DNA of 64,000 nt, from contig JAKZAP010000006.1 of NCBI GenBank assembly GCA_023053575.1, positions 12,595,280-12,659,279 of the forward strand, in the 5' to 3' direction. The notes under the pieces were generated by a model. It saw only the letters and a list, made by a program, of their open reading frames with translations. It was not told the origin of the DNA and searched no databases. A program made the position numbers and the translations under genes. Positions 54,656 through 63,784 of the stretch are shown here, in pieces; the first letter of the stretch is position 1, and each line of letters starts with the position of its first letter. Source of the DNA: Branchinecta lynchi. Taxonomy: Eukaryota > Arthropoda > Branchiopoda > Anostraca > Branchinectidae.

Positions 54656-54689
54656 TACCCTTTTGCACCCCTTTTGCTACTCTTGTTCC

Positions 54690-54875
54690 TAGTTTTCCGA
54701 CTCTTGGATCCAGGGGAAGTCGGATGGGGCAAGTCATTATTTATAAGTTATTCTGGTCGGGTCCCTGATATACCTGCCAAGTTTCATCGTCCTAGCTTGT
54801 TTGGAAGTGCCCGAACTAGCAAAACCTGGACCGACAGACGGACATAAACTGCGATCGCTATATAGCACTTTTGTA
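54690..54875 (-). repeat. GATGAAACTTGGCAGG-family repeat, minus orientation (second piece)
   Basis: GTCGGGTCCCTGATATACCT, GCCAAGTTTCATCGTCCTAG, ACCGACAGACGGACATAAAC and GCGATCGCTATATAGCA are the complement of 18445-18500 and 19000-19020. Confidence 0.78.
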
Positions 54876-54970
54876 TAGTGGGTTCCGAACTTTTTGTAGC
54901 TGTAGGTTGTGGTGTGTACAGAAGAGCACACTGGGTTAGTTAACACACTAGTTTTAAACCAGGAAGTAAG

Positions 54971-55686
54971 CTGTTAACAGTCTAGTACACTAGCCCCATT
55001 TCAGGCACAGTGCTCAAACGTCTAGCACCATGCCTGGGTGCTGGACGTTCAAGCACTGTACCTTGGATTTTGTGTATGGTGCATGGATTTCAGTATACAG
55101 TGCATACAGAAAAAACACAGTTTCTGTCATCACAACTGAGCACCAGCTCGGACAGGGCTGAAACTACTACTATGAATTAGAGAAATCAAAGACAATCCTT
55201 TATATATTTTTCACAACAAAAGCAAAAAGCCTCTAATGATGATGGAGATGAAAAACCTAACAGAACACTATCTATTTTCCATGTATTTTCCCTATCTATG
55301 CCCCAAGAGCCAATATTCTGGTTGGCTGCTATGTAGAAAAAGCTGAGGCACAGGACACTTTGCATGCAAAACCCTTGACTATGTAGAAAAGGAAATGAGG
55401 TTTTTCACATCTGTCACCAGCCGAGCCCTTTTGTTTTTGTTGTGAAAAATATATAGAGGATTGTCTTTGATTTCTCTAATTAATGGTAGTAATTTCAGCC
55501 CTGTCCGAGCTGGTGCTCAGCTGTTATGACAGAAACTGTGTTTTTGATATATGCACTGTATACTGAAATCCATGTACCATACATGAAATCCAAGGTACAG
55601 TGCTTGAACGTCTAGCACCCAGGCATGGTGCTAGATGTTTCAGCACCATGCCTGAAAAGGGGCTAGCGTACTAGACTGGCTGTTAA
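54971..55686. mobile_element. Long inverted repeat (foldback), 258-bp arms
   Basis: Arms at about 54971-55229 and 55429-55686 pair along nearly their whole length. Examples are CAGGCACAGTGCTC with its counterpart, GTCTAGCACCATGCC with GGCATGGTGCTAGA, CAGCTCGGACAGGGCTGAAA with TTTCAGCCCTGTCCGAGCTG, and AATCAAAGACAATCC with GGATTGTCTTTGATT. The roughly 200-bp loop is unique and non-coding. It lies in MRPS6 intron 1, about 250 bp from exon 1. Confidence 0.93.
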
Positions 55687-55689
55687 GCT

Positions 55690-55929
55690 GTGTAGCTGGT
55701 TTTTTTTCAGAGTTTAAAATTTCCCGCCACTGTCTGCTACAGCAGCTTATAAGGTGTTTTGCTGTTCGAACCCACAGGCCAAAGTCTATGGCAAAAAGCG
55801 TGCAAAAACTCCTTACTAGCACACAGGCCAACTGCTACGGTTACAGTCCACAGGAATGCAAAAACACAGCTATTACTGAAATACTCATCATCAGGGGTCA
55901 CTTGATTTTGCCTTTTATAAACAACCTAC
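55690..55929. other. MRPS6 intron 1, last part before exon 1
   Basis: Includes the CACAGGCCAA-rich repeat shared with 53281-53571, then the donor region of exon 1. Confidence 0.5.
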
Positions 55930-55974
55930 CTTTAACATTGGTCGAACAATAAGTGCCAACTCATACAAAGGCAT
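55930..55974 (-). CDS. MRPS6: Mitochondrial ribosomal protein bS6m, exon 1 (start)
   Basis: A 45-nt coding exon on the minus strand: ATG at 55974-55972, fifteen residues MPLYELALIVRPMLK, then a GTAGGT donor at 55929. This is the N-terminal strand of the bS6 fold; vertebrate MRPS6 starts MPRYELALIL. It leaves in phase 0, as exon 2 requires, and the three exons sum to 450 nt (149 residues and stop) without an internal stop. Intron 1 is 7.8 kb and full of mobile elements. The start faces COPS7 with 1,980 bp between the two ATGs. Confidence 0.92.
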
Positions 55975-56390
55975 TTTGGGCTGACTTTGGGAGGCGTGAA
56001 GACTCTATTTTCGCCAACCCAGTCCGTTCCTTTTCAAAAATTTAGCGAAAATAATTGTTGCATAGAGTACAATAATTATTGAAAAGAAAGAGATGTAAGG
56101 CAGAGCAGAAAATTCAAAATCAGTAAGGCATGTGTATCCTATTGGCGTCGCTTTACAGAAGTCTTTAGGCCTAGTTCAGCAAGGCTTAGCCTACAGTACA
56201 AAATTGAGCTTAAGGTTTCTTCATGTTTTATACCTAGACTAGTTTTAATTAATAATTGAACATTAGTTTGTTTGACAGGGACCAGCTTGAACTGTTGAAT
56301 TTGATGCAGTCCTTAGTTTCCAGGAAGTTTCTGGTTTTGTGTAGTAGTGTAGCCTAGTTTTAGGGAACATTTTTTGCTTCGAAGGCTGTA
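55975..56390. promoter_or_regulatory. Divergent intergenic region, MRPS6 side
   Basis: The presumed MRPS6 promoter and 5' untranslated region lie here, since the start codon at 55974 is first-exon coding. No TATA box in an obvious position and no CpG-rich island is evident. This is placement by inference, not by motif. Confidence 0.4.
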
Positions 56391-56456
56391 GAGCTAAATG
56401 GTGATCCTGTACATGCGAAAATGTGAAAATCAGGTAGGTGTTGACCTCCTAGGAAG

Positions 56457-56663
56457 ATGGGTTCCATCCACACGGAAGTGCCCATTCAGCTGCGTAGGAT
56501 CGGAAAGAAGGATAGAGAAAAACTTACAAAAGACTACAATTTTCCAAGGCAACTCTCAGATGGTAGCATCAGGGTGGAGTTAACTGAATGGCCTAAGCAC
56601 TGCCTAAAACCCATCAAACCTACTAATTTAAGTCTACCAGTCAACACATTTATTTCCTTTTGA
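56457..56663 (+). CDS. Hypothetical 68-residue protein or exon between MRPS6 and COPS7
   Basis: The ATG at 56457 has a good context (A at -3, G at +4). The ORF starts MGSIHTEVPIQLRRIGKKDR, continues with EKLTKDYNFPRQL and RVELTEWPKHC, and ends TFISF. It is charged, without membrane segment or low complexity, and more protein-like than other short ORFs of the window. I recognise no family. An ORF from 56398 in another frame runs into a CAG/GTAGGT donor at 56431, so an alternative is a 5' exon of a plus-strand transcript. It is not repeated elsewhere in the window. Confidence 0.35.
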   Translation: MGSIHTEVPIQLRRIGKKDREKLTKDYNFPRQLSDGSIRVELTEWPKHCLKPIKPTNLSLPVNTFISF

Positions 56664-57933
56664 GTTGAATTTTCATCTCTCTAGACTTGTTTTCTATCAT
56701 TCTCACAAACGGAATCCTTTGAAGTCAAACAGAATTCCTATCTACTTGACGGGATTTCTTGTCAGTTAAATGGTCAGTAGGGTGATGGGAAAATTCACAA
56801 ACACACTAAAAAGAAAAAAAAAGTGTTTAGCTTAATTGAAAGTTTCCATTATCATAAAAGTGGAACTAATGGAAGGTCCGTTTCCACATTCAGCTCAATG
56901 CTGTCCTCGGAGCGGTGTTGAACAGGATGCGTCTATTCAGCTGGATGGCCAGTTCTTTTTCAAGCCATATAGGCCTGATATAGGTAAAGGATCATAGGCC
57001 TACAGGATCACACAGTTTCTGCATAGGCTACATTTTTTCTTCACTTGTGTTGGACATAATTCAAATTGGTGGCTGTTGACCCTACGGAAAATTAGTTCTT
57101 TTTGTTGGTTCAAAATCAGCAGAATAGAAGAGAACAGACTACAAATCATCTAATTATTTTGATCATCAGCCATTTTGATTTCTGAATTCTGTGACAAGGA
57201 GTCAGGATTATAAGTATGAGTTTATTCACTGATGGAAAAATGTGAATCGACTTTACTTTAGGGTATATTCGAAAAATACTTTGAATTGACCCAAAAAGAG
57301 CAATTAAATTTTGAATCTGTATACTAAACCTTGGAATAGGGCCCAAAATTGATCTCTCCTCTCCTCACTTAAGGCTCACAAAAATGGCTCAACTGAAAGG
57401 TTGCACTTTTTTCAAGGTATTTCTCTCATTTTTGTGGCAATTGTAAAGTTAGAAAGGGACATTCAGAGTTTCACAAATCTGTTACTTGTTTGATAGCATG
57501 ATGGGAAAACCCTCTGATTCTGTAAATCTTTCGGAAACAGGGCTCATAACCGTCCTGTAATAGCTTAGCTGGAAACAAGTTCACTTCTGGAAAAACCCTG
57601 AAAATGCTTATTGAAGTTGTCTAGTTTTAGTTTGTTTGAAATCACCTTGCACATTTTTGTGTATTTTCCGGGATTGATAGACTTCTTGCTACTTGATCTG
57701 GCTTGAAATGAAGGTCATATCACACAATAGTGTAAGGAAAAGGAAGATACAAGAAATGAGTTTAAGATGGGCTTTGGGCTCTGCTCAAAAATTTGAAGCT
57801 AATAGCCTATCTGAATCTCAGAAGCCTACCCCTAATAAAGCTGTTCCTCACAAAACAGCAGTAAGTAGTTGTTTGATCAGATGTAAGGAGCAAGTACGTA
57901 TCTAGAGGAGAAATATAGTGTCTTTCTTTGCAG
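56664..57933. other. Region upstream of COPS7 start
   Basis: No repeat recognised, unlike most of the window. A 70-codon ORF at 57693-57905 has no domain, but inside it GTAAGT at 57860 is a good donor 73 bases before the acceptor TTTCTTTGCAG ending at 57932. A short 5' untranslated intron is possible. Confidence 0.4.
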
Positions 57934-57953
57934 TTGTGGACAGATTCTGAAAT

Positions 57954-58103
57954 ATGTCAGAGAAAGCAAATGCTCTTGAACCATTCCTTCTATTAGCAAA
58001 GAGTGCAAAAGGAGGAGCAGTAGTTGAACTCATAAAGCAAGTAACTGAGGCTCCGAATGTTTTTGTTTTTGGTGAGCTTTTGGAGTTACAGAGCATAAAA
58101 GAG
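57954..58103 (+). CDS. COPS7: COP9 signalosome subunit 7, coding exon 1
   Basis: COPS7 is a PCI-domain scaffold subunit of the COP9 signalosome, which removes NEDD8 from cullin-RING ligases. This exon gives residues 1-50: [20 protein letters not shown], then [20 protein letters not shown] ending in LELQSIKE. The [10 protein letters not shown] and EAP(N/G)V(F/Y)VFGELL segments are diagnostic of the N-terminal helical repeats of the family. It ends in phase 0 at GTAAGT. A TTTGCAG acceptor at 57926-57932 just before the ATG suggests an upstream non-coding exon. The single ATG fits the usual N-terminal length. Confidence 0.95.
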
Positions 58104-58575
58104 GTAAGTAAGATGTTCATGCTATTATATTTTCAGAGCTCATTCTCACAAGATGTCAATGGTGCGAAGGATCCAAAAAGCAAGGGTCCTTCCTTCCTTC
58201 AACTTAAAATTGGCTGTGGTTCTGGCTTGGAGCCAATCCCTTTCAACCTTTCTGTTCTTCTTCTCGTCTGATTACCGTTGAACGTCATGCGAAAGAACGA
58301 TTTTCATCGTCTGTTTGTATACCGTCACTTGTTTTCGTATCGGGAGTGTGGGGGGGGGGCTTCGGCTAGTTGTTGCAAGTTTTAACTTTCGGCAGATTGC
58401 TGAGAGTCTTTGATTTCCTCGGCGTTTGACCGGCAGTCAAACTTTTGAAGAGCGTAACACAAGACCATGAAAACTGCTTGCACAAAGTGAACTGCACATT
58501 TTTTCCTGCGATGGTTAGTATCAACAGTAGTAGCATCCTAACGCTTTGTTGTTGCCTCATATTGTTATTTTCCAG
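58104..58575. other. COPS7 intron 1
   Basis: 472 bp, GT-AG, no repeat recognised; a G-run lies at 58348-58360. Confidence 0.9.
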
Positions 58576-58734
58576 CTTGAGGGTACTTCCACTGCATCTG
58601 CCCTGGACGTACTGAAAATGTTTGCTCATGGAACTTTGCAACAGTACAAAGAAAGGAATCTACCAGACCTAACACCTTTGCAGAGGAAGAAGCTTCAACA
58701 GCTGACCATTGCTAGCTTAGCTACAAAGCAAAAG
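58576..58734 (+). CDS. COPS7: COP9 signalosome subunit 7, coding exon 2
   Basis: 159 nt between TTTTCCAG and GTAAAA, phase 0 on both sides, residues 51-103. It encodes LEGTSTASALDVLKMFAHGT, then the YKERNLPDLTPLQRKKLQQL segment and TIASLATKQK. This follows the family pattern of a helix with FA(Y/H)GT, NLPxLTxxQxxKLxxLTxxSLAxKxK. The exon borders are coherent with the previous exon and the next one. Confidence 0.95.
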
Positions 58735-59274
58735 GTAAAAGTATCCGACTACTAAACACCGGTATCATGTAACCTAGCCCCCCTGCTAGTGGAAGGGATT
58801 CTACCTGGGGCGCCCAACCATGTCCATCAGAAAGATTCCACCAGAACGTCCGTGAATTCAGAAGTTCGATAGGTGTTTTGTGACGAAGCAAATAGCAATT
58901 TACCCATATTTACCTCTGGATTGTGGAAATTTAACTGTAGAAGTCGTGAACATTACAACATAGACATCCTATATGGGTGTATTAATCCTTTGGCGTGATT
59001 GCCGATCTTTTTTGCTAGTAGCCTACATTTTCTTTGCAAGCTCCTCTTCAGGCGGCTAACAATAACGAACCGGACATGATTTGCAGTCATTTGGGGTTCA
59101 AGGAATACTTGATCTGTGGACATGGAAACTCGGAACCATAGGTCTTTTCGCGTGAATATTTTTTTAGTTTCCATTTTTACTTGGTTATGCCAGGGTAAGG
59201 ATGTTCCAGGAACCACTCAGCTGGGAGAGCTTTCGCTTTTGTATTCTGTATTGCTGATCCTTTGTCTTTTCTAG
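58735..59274. other. COPS7 intron 2
   Basis: 540 bp, GT-AG. An 87-codon minus ORF at 58953-59216 lies inside, with no domain. Confidence 0.85.
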
Positions 59275-59362
59275 AGCATAAGCTATGGGACGCTTCAATC
59301 AGAATTAGAAATCCAGAATACCAGGGAGCTGGAAAGCCTTATTGTCGACTGCATATATTGTG
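59275..59362 (+). CDS. COPS7: COP9 signalosome subunit 7, coding exon 3
   Basis: 88 nt between TTTTCTAG and GTAAGT, entering in phase 0 and leaving with one base over. It encodes SISYGTLQSELEIQNTRELE then SLIVDCIYC, corresponding to the family segment in which IxYxxLLxxLxIxNxRxLEDLIIxxIYxD begins the PCI winged-helix part. The three exons give 132 of the usual roughly 260-275 residues. The rest of the winged helix, the conserved GRD segment and the C-terminal helix are not found downstream, so the remaining exons probably lie beyond 64000. It is too short for an ORF scan. Confidence 0.93.
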
Positions 59363-59550
59363 GTAAGTATGGTTCGTTGAATCGTTTGCTCACTTAAAAA
59401 AATATAGCAAATCAAATTAAATTACGACATGTGCTTGTGCTCTCCATTTTCTTTCCTAGTTGGATCTAGCCGGCCTATGCCCGTCTGACTTCTCAGCACT
59501 GCATTCTCAGCTACTAGCTTTCTGCTGAACCTCGTACGACGTCTGAGAAT

Positions 59551-59836
59551 GTGTTCCACCCTTCTTACAATAATAACTTTTAGTTACTATTTTCGTTCCA
59601 ACCTCGTGAAAAGTTACTACGCTGACCGTTCCAACCTCCTAGAAATTGTAACTTTTTGCTTACCATGCTCGGGAGCGTAGCAAGCGTGGTAACTACGCAT
59701 CTCTGTAACGTGATTAGTCGGATTTGCCCGTGGCATGATATTCCGCTGGAAAATAGAAAAATGTTCCAGCCTGGACGGCAAAAAGCCAGGATTCGTGACG
59801 TTATTCGTAGTAACTATGGTAAGTAGGGTGGAACAC
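59551..59836. mobile_element. MITE with GTGTTCCACC inverted ends (copy 2), in COPS7 intron 3
   Basis: GTGTTCCACCCTTCTTAC at the left and GTAAGTAGGGTGGAACAC at the right. Inverted orientation relative to 13870-14147. Inner sequence (CCAGGATTCGTGACGTTATT) is the complement of that in copy 1. Confidence 0.85.
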
Positions 59837-59929
59837 GCTCTGAGTCTCTTGCACAAAACATAATTCCGTATCCTCTTTCCTCGTGGGAATTTGTTCACGC
59901 TAGGTAAAGGATTTAAATCGGAAGCGATA

Positions 59930-60250
59930 GTCGCGTTTTCTAAAATTTTGGAATCTACCGGAATTTTGCTCAGAGAATTTACCGAAATCTTGCTCAAGGA
60001 ATCTACCGGAACTTGTCTCAGGGAATTTACTGGAGGCTGGCTCAGAGGATCTGCCGGACTTTGCCTCACGGAATCTAGTAGAATTTTGGAATCTACCGGA
60101 ATTTCGCTCAGGGAATCTAGCGAAATATTGCTCGAGGAATCTACCGGAACTTGTCTTGGTGAATTCACTGGAGGCTGGACCAAGGAATCTACCGGAATTT
60201 GCTTCACAGAATCTCCCAGAATTTGTCTCTGGAAATCTACCGAAATGTTA
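59930..60250. repeat. 33-bp-type minisatellite, open on both strands
   Basis: About nine units built on GAATCTACCGGAATTTTGCT and CAGGGAATTTACTGGAGGCT variants, all near a multiple of 11 codons. The plus reading (59891-60265) gives ESTGILLREFTEILL-like repeats. The minus reading (59617-60207) gives IPVDSLSQPPVNSLRQ-like repeats. Both are open for more than 100 codons because every unit keeps the same length class. In COPS7 intron 3; no sign that it is translated. Confidence 0.85.
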
Positions 60251-60518
60251 TTGCTTACCGGATAAGTTTAGACTCACAGCTTACCAGGATGACCCCGGCA
60301 CACAACTTTACCAGAGTGATTCTTGCCGACAGACGACAAAGCGTACCGGAATATTCATGGGGTGATTCCGGTAATCTCCTAAGTTTCTGGAGCTTTCAAG
60401 AATTAGGCAACCTACTGAAACTTCCATAATTTTCAACTACAAATATTGTTCCACGAATAATATCACGGTACCGTCTACTCCAGTGTTGACAGCTTTCTCG
60501 TTTCTTTTCTGGTGATAA

Positions 60519-60856
60519 GCCGAGAAGAGTTCAAAAACGAGTTGGCCTTGTTCCGACATCTCGGAAGTCGCCAGGTCAGCTTCGAAACAAACAAAAAGTT
60601 TGAAGGTACATTCGAAGTCTTTCATGAACTGAAAGATGTCTTACCACTAGTGTGGAAAGCCTTCAAGCTCGCTAAGACAATCCCTGTTACTTCAGCAAAA
60701 GGGGAAAGACTTTTTAGCAAGACGAAGTTGGTTAAGACCACTTTGCGTTCAACAGTGGCTGACCAGCCAGTCTCTGTTACTAATCGCGCCGATCTAGTTG
60801 ACGAATGTGAAATTGGATGTGTTGTGAACAAACTGAAAACGCTAAAAACGGGATAG
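60519..60856 (+). pseudogene. hAT transposase C-terminal fragment
   Basis: About 112 residues ending at TAG 60854-60856. The segment AFKLAKTIPVTSAKGERLFS then KTKLVKTTLRST and LVDECEIG is the hAT C-terminal dimerisation domain: the family shows (L/T)IPVTTAxAERxFSxLKxIKxxLRSTMxxxRL. The bulk of the transposase (BED zinc finger, RNase-H-like core) is absent and a stop lies just before the fragment. It may belong to a family that mobilises the hAT-type MITEs of this window, but nothing seen here proves this. Confidence 0.85.
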
Positions 60857-61439
60857 TCCGGGCGCCACTGAAACATATCTCGCTTATTTATGAGCTGAGG
60901 TGATCAGAAAGACACAGTCAGTTTGACGATAGTTTCCGGCCATATCGACCACGCTGAATCTGAATATGGGTGGTGGAAAAGCTGGAGATGAGGGCTTGAC
61001 CTTATAAAAGCGAAAAACTCCCTTTTTTGGCCTATAAAATGTGTCCAGACTGTTTATTTTTTTTCTAAGGTTGTACTAGTCCAATTTAGTTGCAGTGCAT
61101 CTCATTGTATTCCTAACAATATCCTCTCTTAGAGTAAGTTGAATTTCTCCGATATCTGGTATAGTGACGGAGCTATAGGCTAGTATCTATTAATTTTCTC
61201 TGAAATTCTCGAATTCAAAGGTTTATATCCAGGCTCAGCACGTATCTCGTAACTTAATATATTTTTAGGATGTTTTATACTTTACCAGAATTTGCCTTGG
61301 GTACTGAGCTTCACATTGCCGTTAAGTTCTAATCACCAACTTTTCTGTGAAGCCGTACAGAATTTTTGAAAAAGTAATAGGCCAAAAATGTATGAGAAAA
61401 TATGTCTTTGCAAAATGGTGATGTGACACAACATTGTAT
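60857..61439. other. COPS7 intron 3, no clear feature
   Basis: AT-rich; CCAGAATTTG motifs at about 61285 and 61442 are the only repetition noted. Confidence 0.4.
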
Positions 61440-61660
61440 ACCAGAATTTGGCGAAGAACTCAAATATCACCTTTATTTTTCAACCAAATATTAACTACGG
61501 TTTTTATCGGCTAATTACTGATTTATAGGCCTAATTTTATTTCTGAAAAAATGGTACTGCGAGACATGTTTCTATGCCAAATTTTAACCCCGATTCCAAC
61601 GGTAGTGTTGGTTTGACCATCGTGTGTCAAATTTAGTTGATATAAGCTATTTAATTTGCT
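61440..61660 (-). repeat. Left arm of a widely spaced inverted repeat
   Basis: The complement of this stretch matches 63785-64000: AGTTTGACACACGATTGCC and AAATTTGACACACGATGGTC, GGCATAGAAACATGTCTCGC in both, AGGCCTATAAAT in both, TTGAAAAATAAAG in both. Identity is roughly 85 percent by eye, over 200 bp. Confidence 0.88.
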
Positions 61661-61862
61661 ATAAGGTCTAATTTAATTGCATTGTTGTAAGTCCAGATTA
61701 TAATGAACCCACGAAGCTCTGTAAGGTAGTAGACTGACCCAGAAGCATCACTCACTCTTTACAGAAGATGTGGCTGAAAGTTAAGAGTGCTAACTCGACT
61801 AAAGAGTGTTATGTAACGTGGGCTACTGTACATTTATTTTCAAATCCCTATTCTGGGACAAT

Positions 61863-62246
61863 TCATCTAGTAAGAAATACAAGTAAAGCTGCCAAAATAT
61901 GATTCGCACACATTCCAACGGTTTTCCCTAGCGTACATGTACAAATTCTTGTCTGAATACTAGCTGTCGGCATCACGTCACCCACCAAATGCGCCAACAC
62001 TGTCGCATAGTATTTCCCCAGACAAGGGTCATTATTTGCCGCACGCAGTCTAGTGTCTTGTTGACAGGTGGATGCAAGAGCATCAGCCCCGAGATCACTG
62101 GAGTGACCCCTAAAATGTCGTGACGGGCCAGCCAAACTTGAGTGGGTTGAAGGACGATTTTTTGCCATATACCGATGAAACGAATTTCGTAAAATATGCA
62201 AAGTTTCGGGATCGTACATGATGATGTTTAGAGTATCACTCCTCAT
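61863..62246 (-). pseudogene. Relic ORF with SWIM-like zinc-finger ending
   Basis: 127 codons on the minus strand. The C-terminal part reads RICTCTLGKTVGMCANHILA then ALLVFL, close to the SWIM zinc-finger pattern C-x-C...C-x-H followed by a hydrophobic helix, but with one extra residue in the last C-x-H. SWIM fingers occur in Mutator-like and other transposases and in several nuclear proteins. The N-terminal part is not recognised. It lies between the inverted repeat arms at 61440 and 63785. Confidence 0.35.
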
Positions 62247-62463
62247 TTTCAGTGCAAGCTCGGCAATTTACTTGATGACCTGACACTTAACAGCAAATGT
62301 AAGCAAATGTTGTTTTTGCCTTTCGGTAAGGTAAAGCTGACCGCATCAGGCCCACTAGTGCAATGTAGCAGCCCTATCCTACGACAGCCCATGATTTTGT
62401 GGTCTCAGTTTGGTGGATCGAAAAGACGTTGTCACGGAACTGAGTTCGGGTTCATAGACCGGT

Positions 62464-62672
62464 CAACATCTACAGAGGAATGGTTCGCGATAGTTCTGTA
62501 ACAGAATTACTACAATGGCTGTATAATTCGCTTCAACAATTACCTTGGGAACACCCGTTTTCAGTAGCATTCGGAGACGGACAGCCACGAGCGTCTCTAC
62601 TTCTTCATGTGTGCTGCATAAGGTAGATTCGTAGTCCGGGTTCGGATTAAAAGTAATTTTGGATGTGACAAT
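62464..62672 (-). pseudogene. Relic coding segment resembling a superfamily 1 helicase motif region
   Basis: A stop-free minus-strand stretch reads KITFNPNPDYESTLCSTHEE then VETLVAVRLRMLLKTGVPKV and NYTAIVVILLQN. The spacing resembles the helicase C-terminal block of the UPF1/ZNFX1 type (S-x-N-x-x-EA, about 10 residues, LL-x-x-G, then VITPYxxQ and L-L), but the key Pro-Tyr and Gln are not present. No ATG start. A tentative call. Confidence 0.25.
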
Positions 62673-62768
62673 GTTTTAGCACCTTTATTCTTTCAATGAG
62701 AGGTAATGTATGAATCCCAAGTAAGAGTGACAGAAATGGCCCAAAATTCAAAAATACAGCATAATATC

Positions 62769-63173
62769 TCAGTTTTCTAGCATCATGCACTTTGCGACGA
62801 CGAGACTCTTCGTCCCTAAATTTACTATGCGATTATGACATCCTATACTGCCTTTCAGAACAACAGGACGCCCGGAAATATTTACAAGACCGAGCACTCC
62901 GCCATGTCGATCAGCTACAATATGAAGCTCGTTATAAATTTTGGGGGTCGATTTAAAAGTCTTGCAAGGATTCGTTTCGAAAATATCGATGTTTTCAGTT
63001 TTGTCTGCCACTTGCGACCGGATTATTCGGATTAACAGCATGAAATCTGCCATAAAACCAGTTCCATTGATCATGTTAGTCGCTACTACTTCGCTTAGAC
63101 AGCCTTCTAAATGTAGTGTTGCGAATGAACTCGGGAAAACTTGACTTGGTAGGCTACCCGAACGATGTGCCAA
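62769..63173 (-). pseudogene. Relic ORF of 134 codons, family unknown
   Basis: Minus strand, with a protein-like composition. Segments include LLIRIIRSQVADKTENIDIF and HIVADRHGGVLGLVNISGRP. GGVLGLVNI followed by a hydrophobic run loosely recalls the second half of a retroelement aspartic protease (G-[IV]-LG-x-[DN]-[FIL]), but no catalytic D(S/T)G is visible. Upstream on the same strand 63180-63480 continues with NPFFKIRSKANRLRNKKAKH and TKTGRSVDVES between stops. Probably old transposon coding sequence. Confidence 0.3.
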
Positions 63174-63500
63174 CTACAACCAGAATCTTTTTAACAGCTT
63201 ATGATTCAACATCAACGCTGCGCCCGGTTTTGGTTTTCGAGTGTTTGGCCTTTTTATTTCGCAATCTATTGGCTTTACTTCTAATCTTGAAAAAGGGATT
63301 GTGTTTTCCAGCGAAATATGCTTCCAGCACTTGCCCTCAGGTGGCTCTTTGCCATTGTCTCATCAGCGACTTGATTTGAGTCACCAATGATCCCTCGTCA
63401 TGTGTAAATGGATCAACACAACAGAGACTTCGAGAACAACAGACTTCGACAGAAGAAACCATATTATTGAAAAGACTTTACTGGAGTTTCTCAAAGATTA
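63174..63500 (-). pseudogene. Upstream part of the same coding relic
   Basis: One minus-strand frame shows VDPFTHDEGSLVTQIKSLMR then QWQRAT, a stop, GQVLEAYFAGKHNPFFKIRS and a lysine/arginine-rich stretch, with stops about every 30-50 residues. The even amino acid mix and shared frame suggest former coding sequence. I recognise no domain. Confidence 0.3.
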
Positions 63501-63784
63501 CACTTGTGATTTCTTCATTGTCAAATTCACTTACATTCTCAGTTCCGACAAGTCGACTAAGTACAGTGAAAATCTAAGCACAAAATAGTATGAGGATGTC
63601 CACTCGACAACTTTAATTGAAATCAGTGTAATTAATTTCCTATATATCCCCAGCTGAGCGTGGACAGCATTTTCAGCTACAGCTTCTGTCCAGCGGTGTG
63701 CAGCTTCCGGGTCGGTTTACTACCTTAGAGAGCTCCGTGGGTTCATTATAATCTAGATTTACAGGATATTTCCAATATAACTAG

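Noticed and set aside
56398..56433. Start of an ORF ending at a CAG/GTAGGT donor, considered as a COPS7 upstream exon
   Set aside because: Splicing it to the acceptor at 57932 would place an ATG out of frame ahead of the COPS7 start. Left as an unproven alternative only.
57693..57905. 70-codon ORF just before COPS7, considered as an N-terminal extension
   Set aside because: Joining it by the 73-bp intron-like segment at 57860-57932 is out of frame with COPS7, and the start at 57954 already matches the usual N-terminus.
57954..58271. 105-codon ORF reading through the COPS7 exon 1 donor
   Set aside because: The similarity to COPS7 stops exactly at the GTAAGT site at 58104 and resumes in the exon at 58576. 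The rest is intron.
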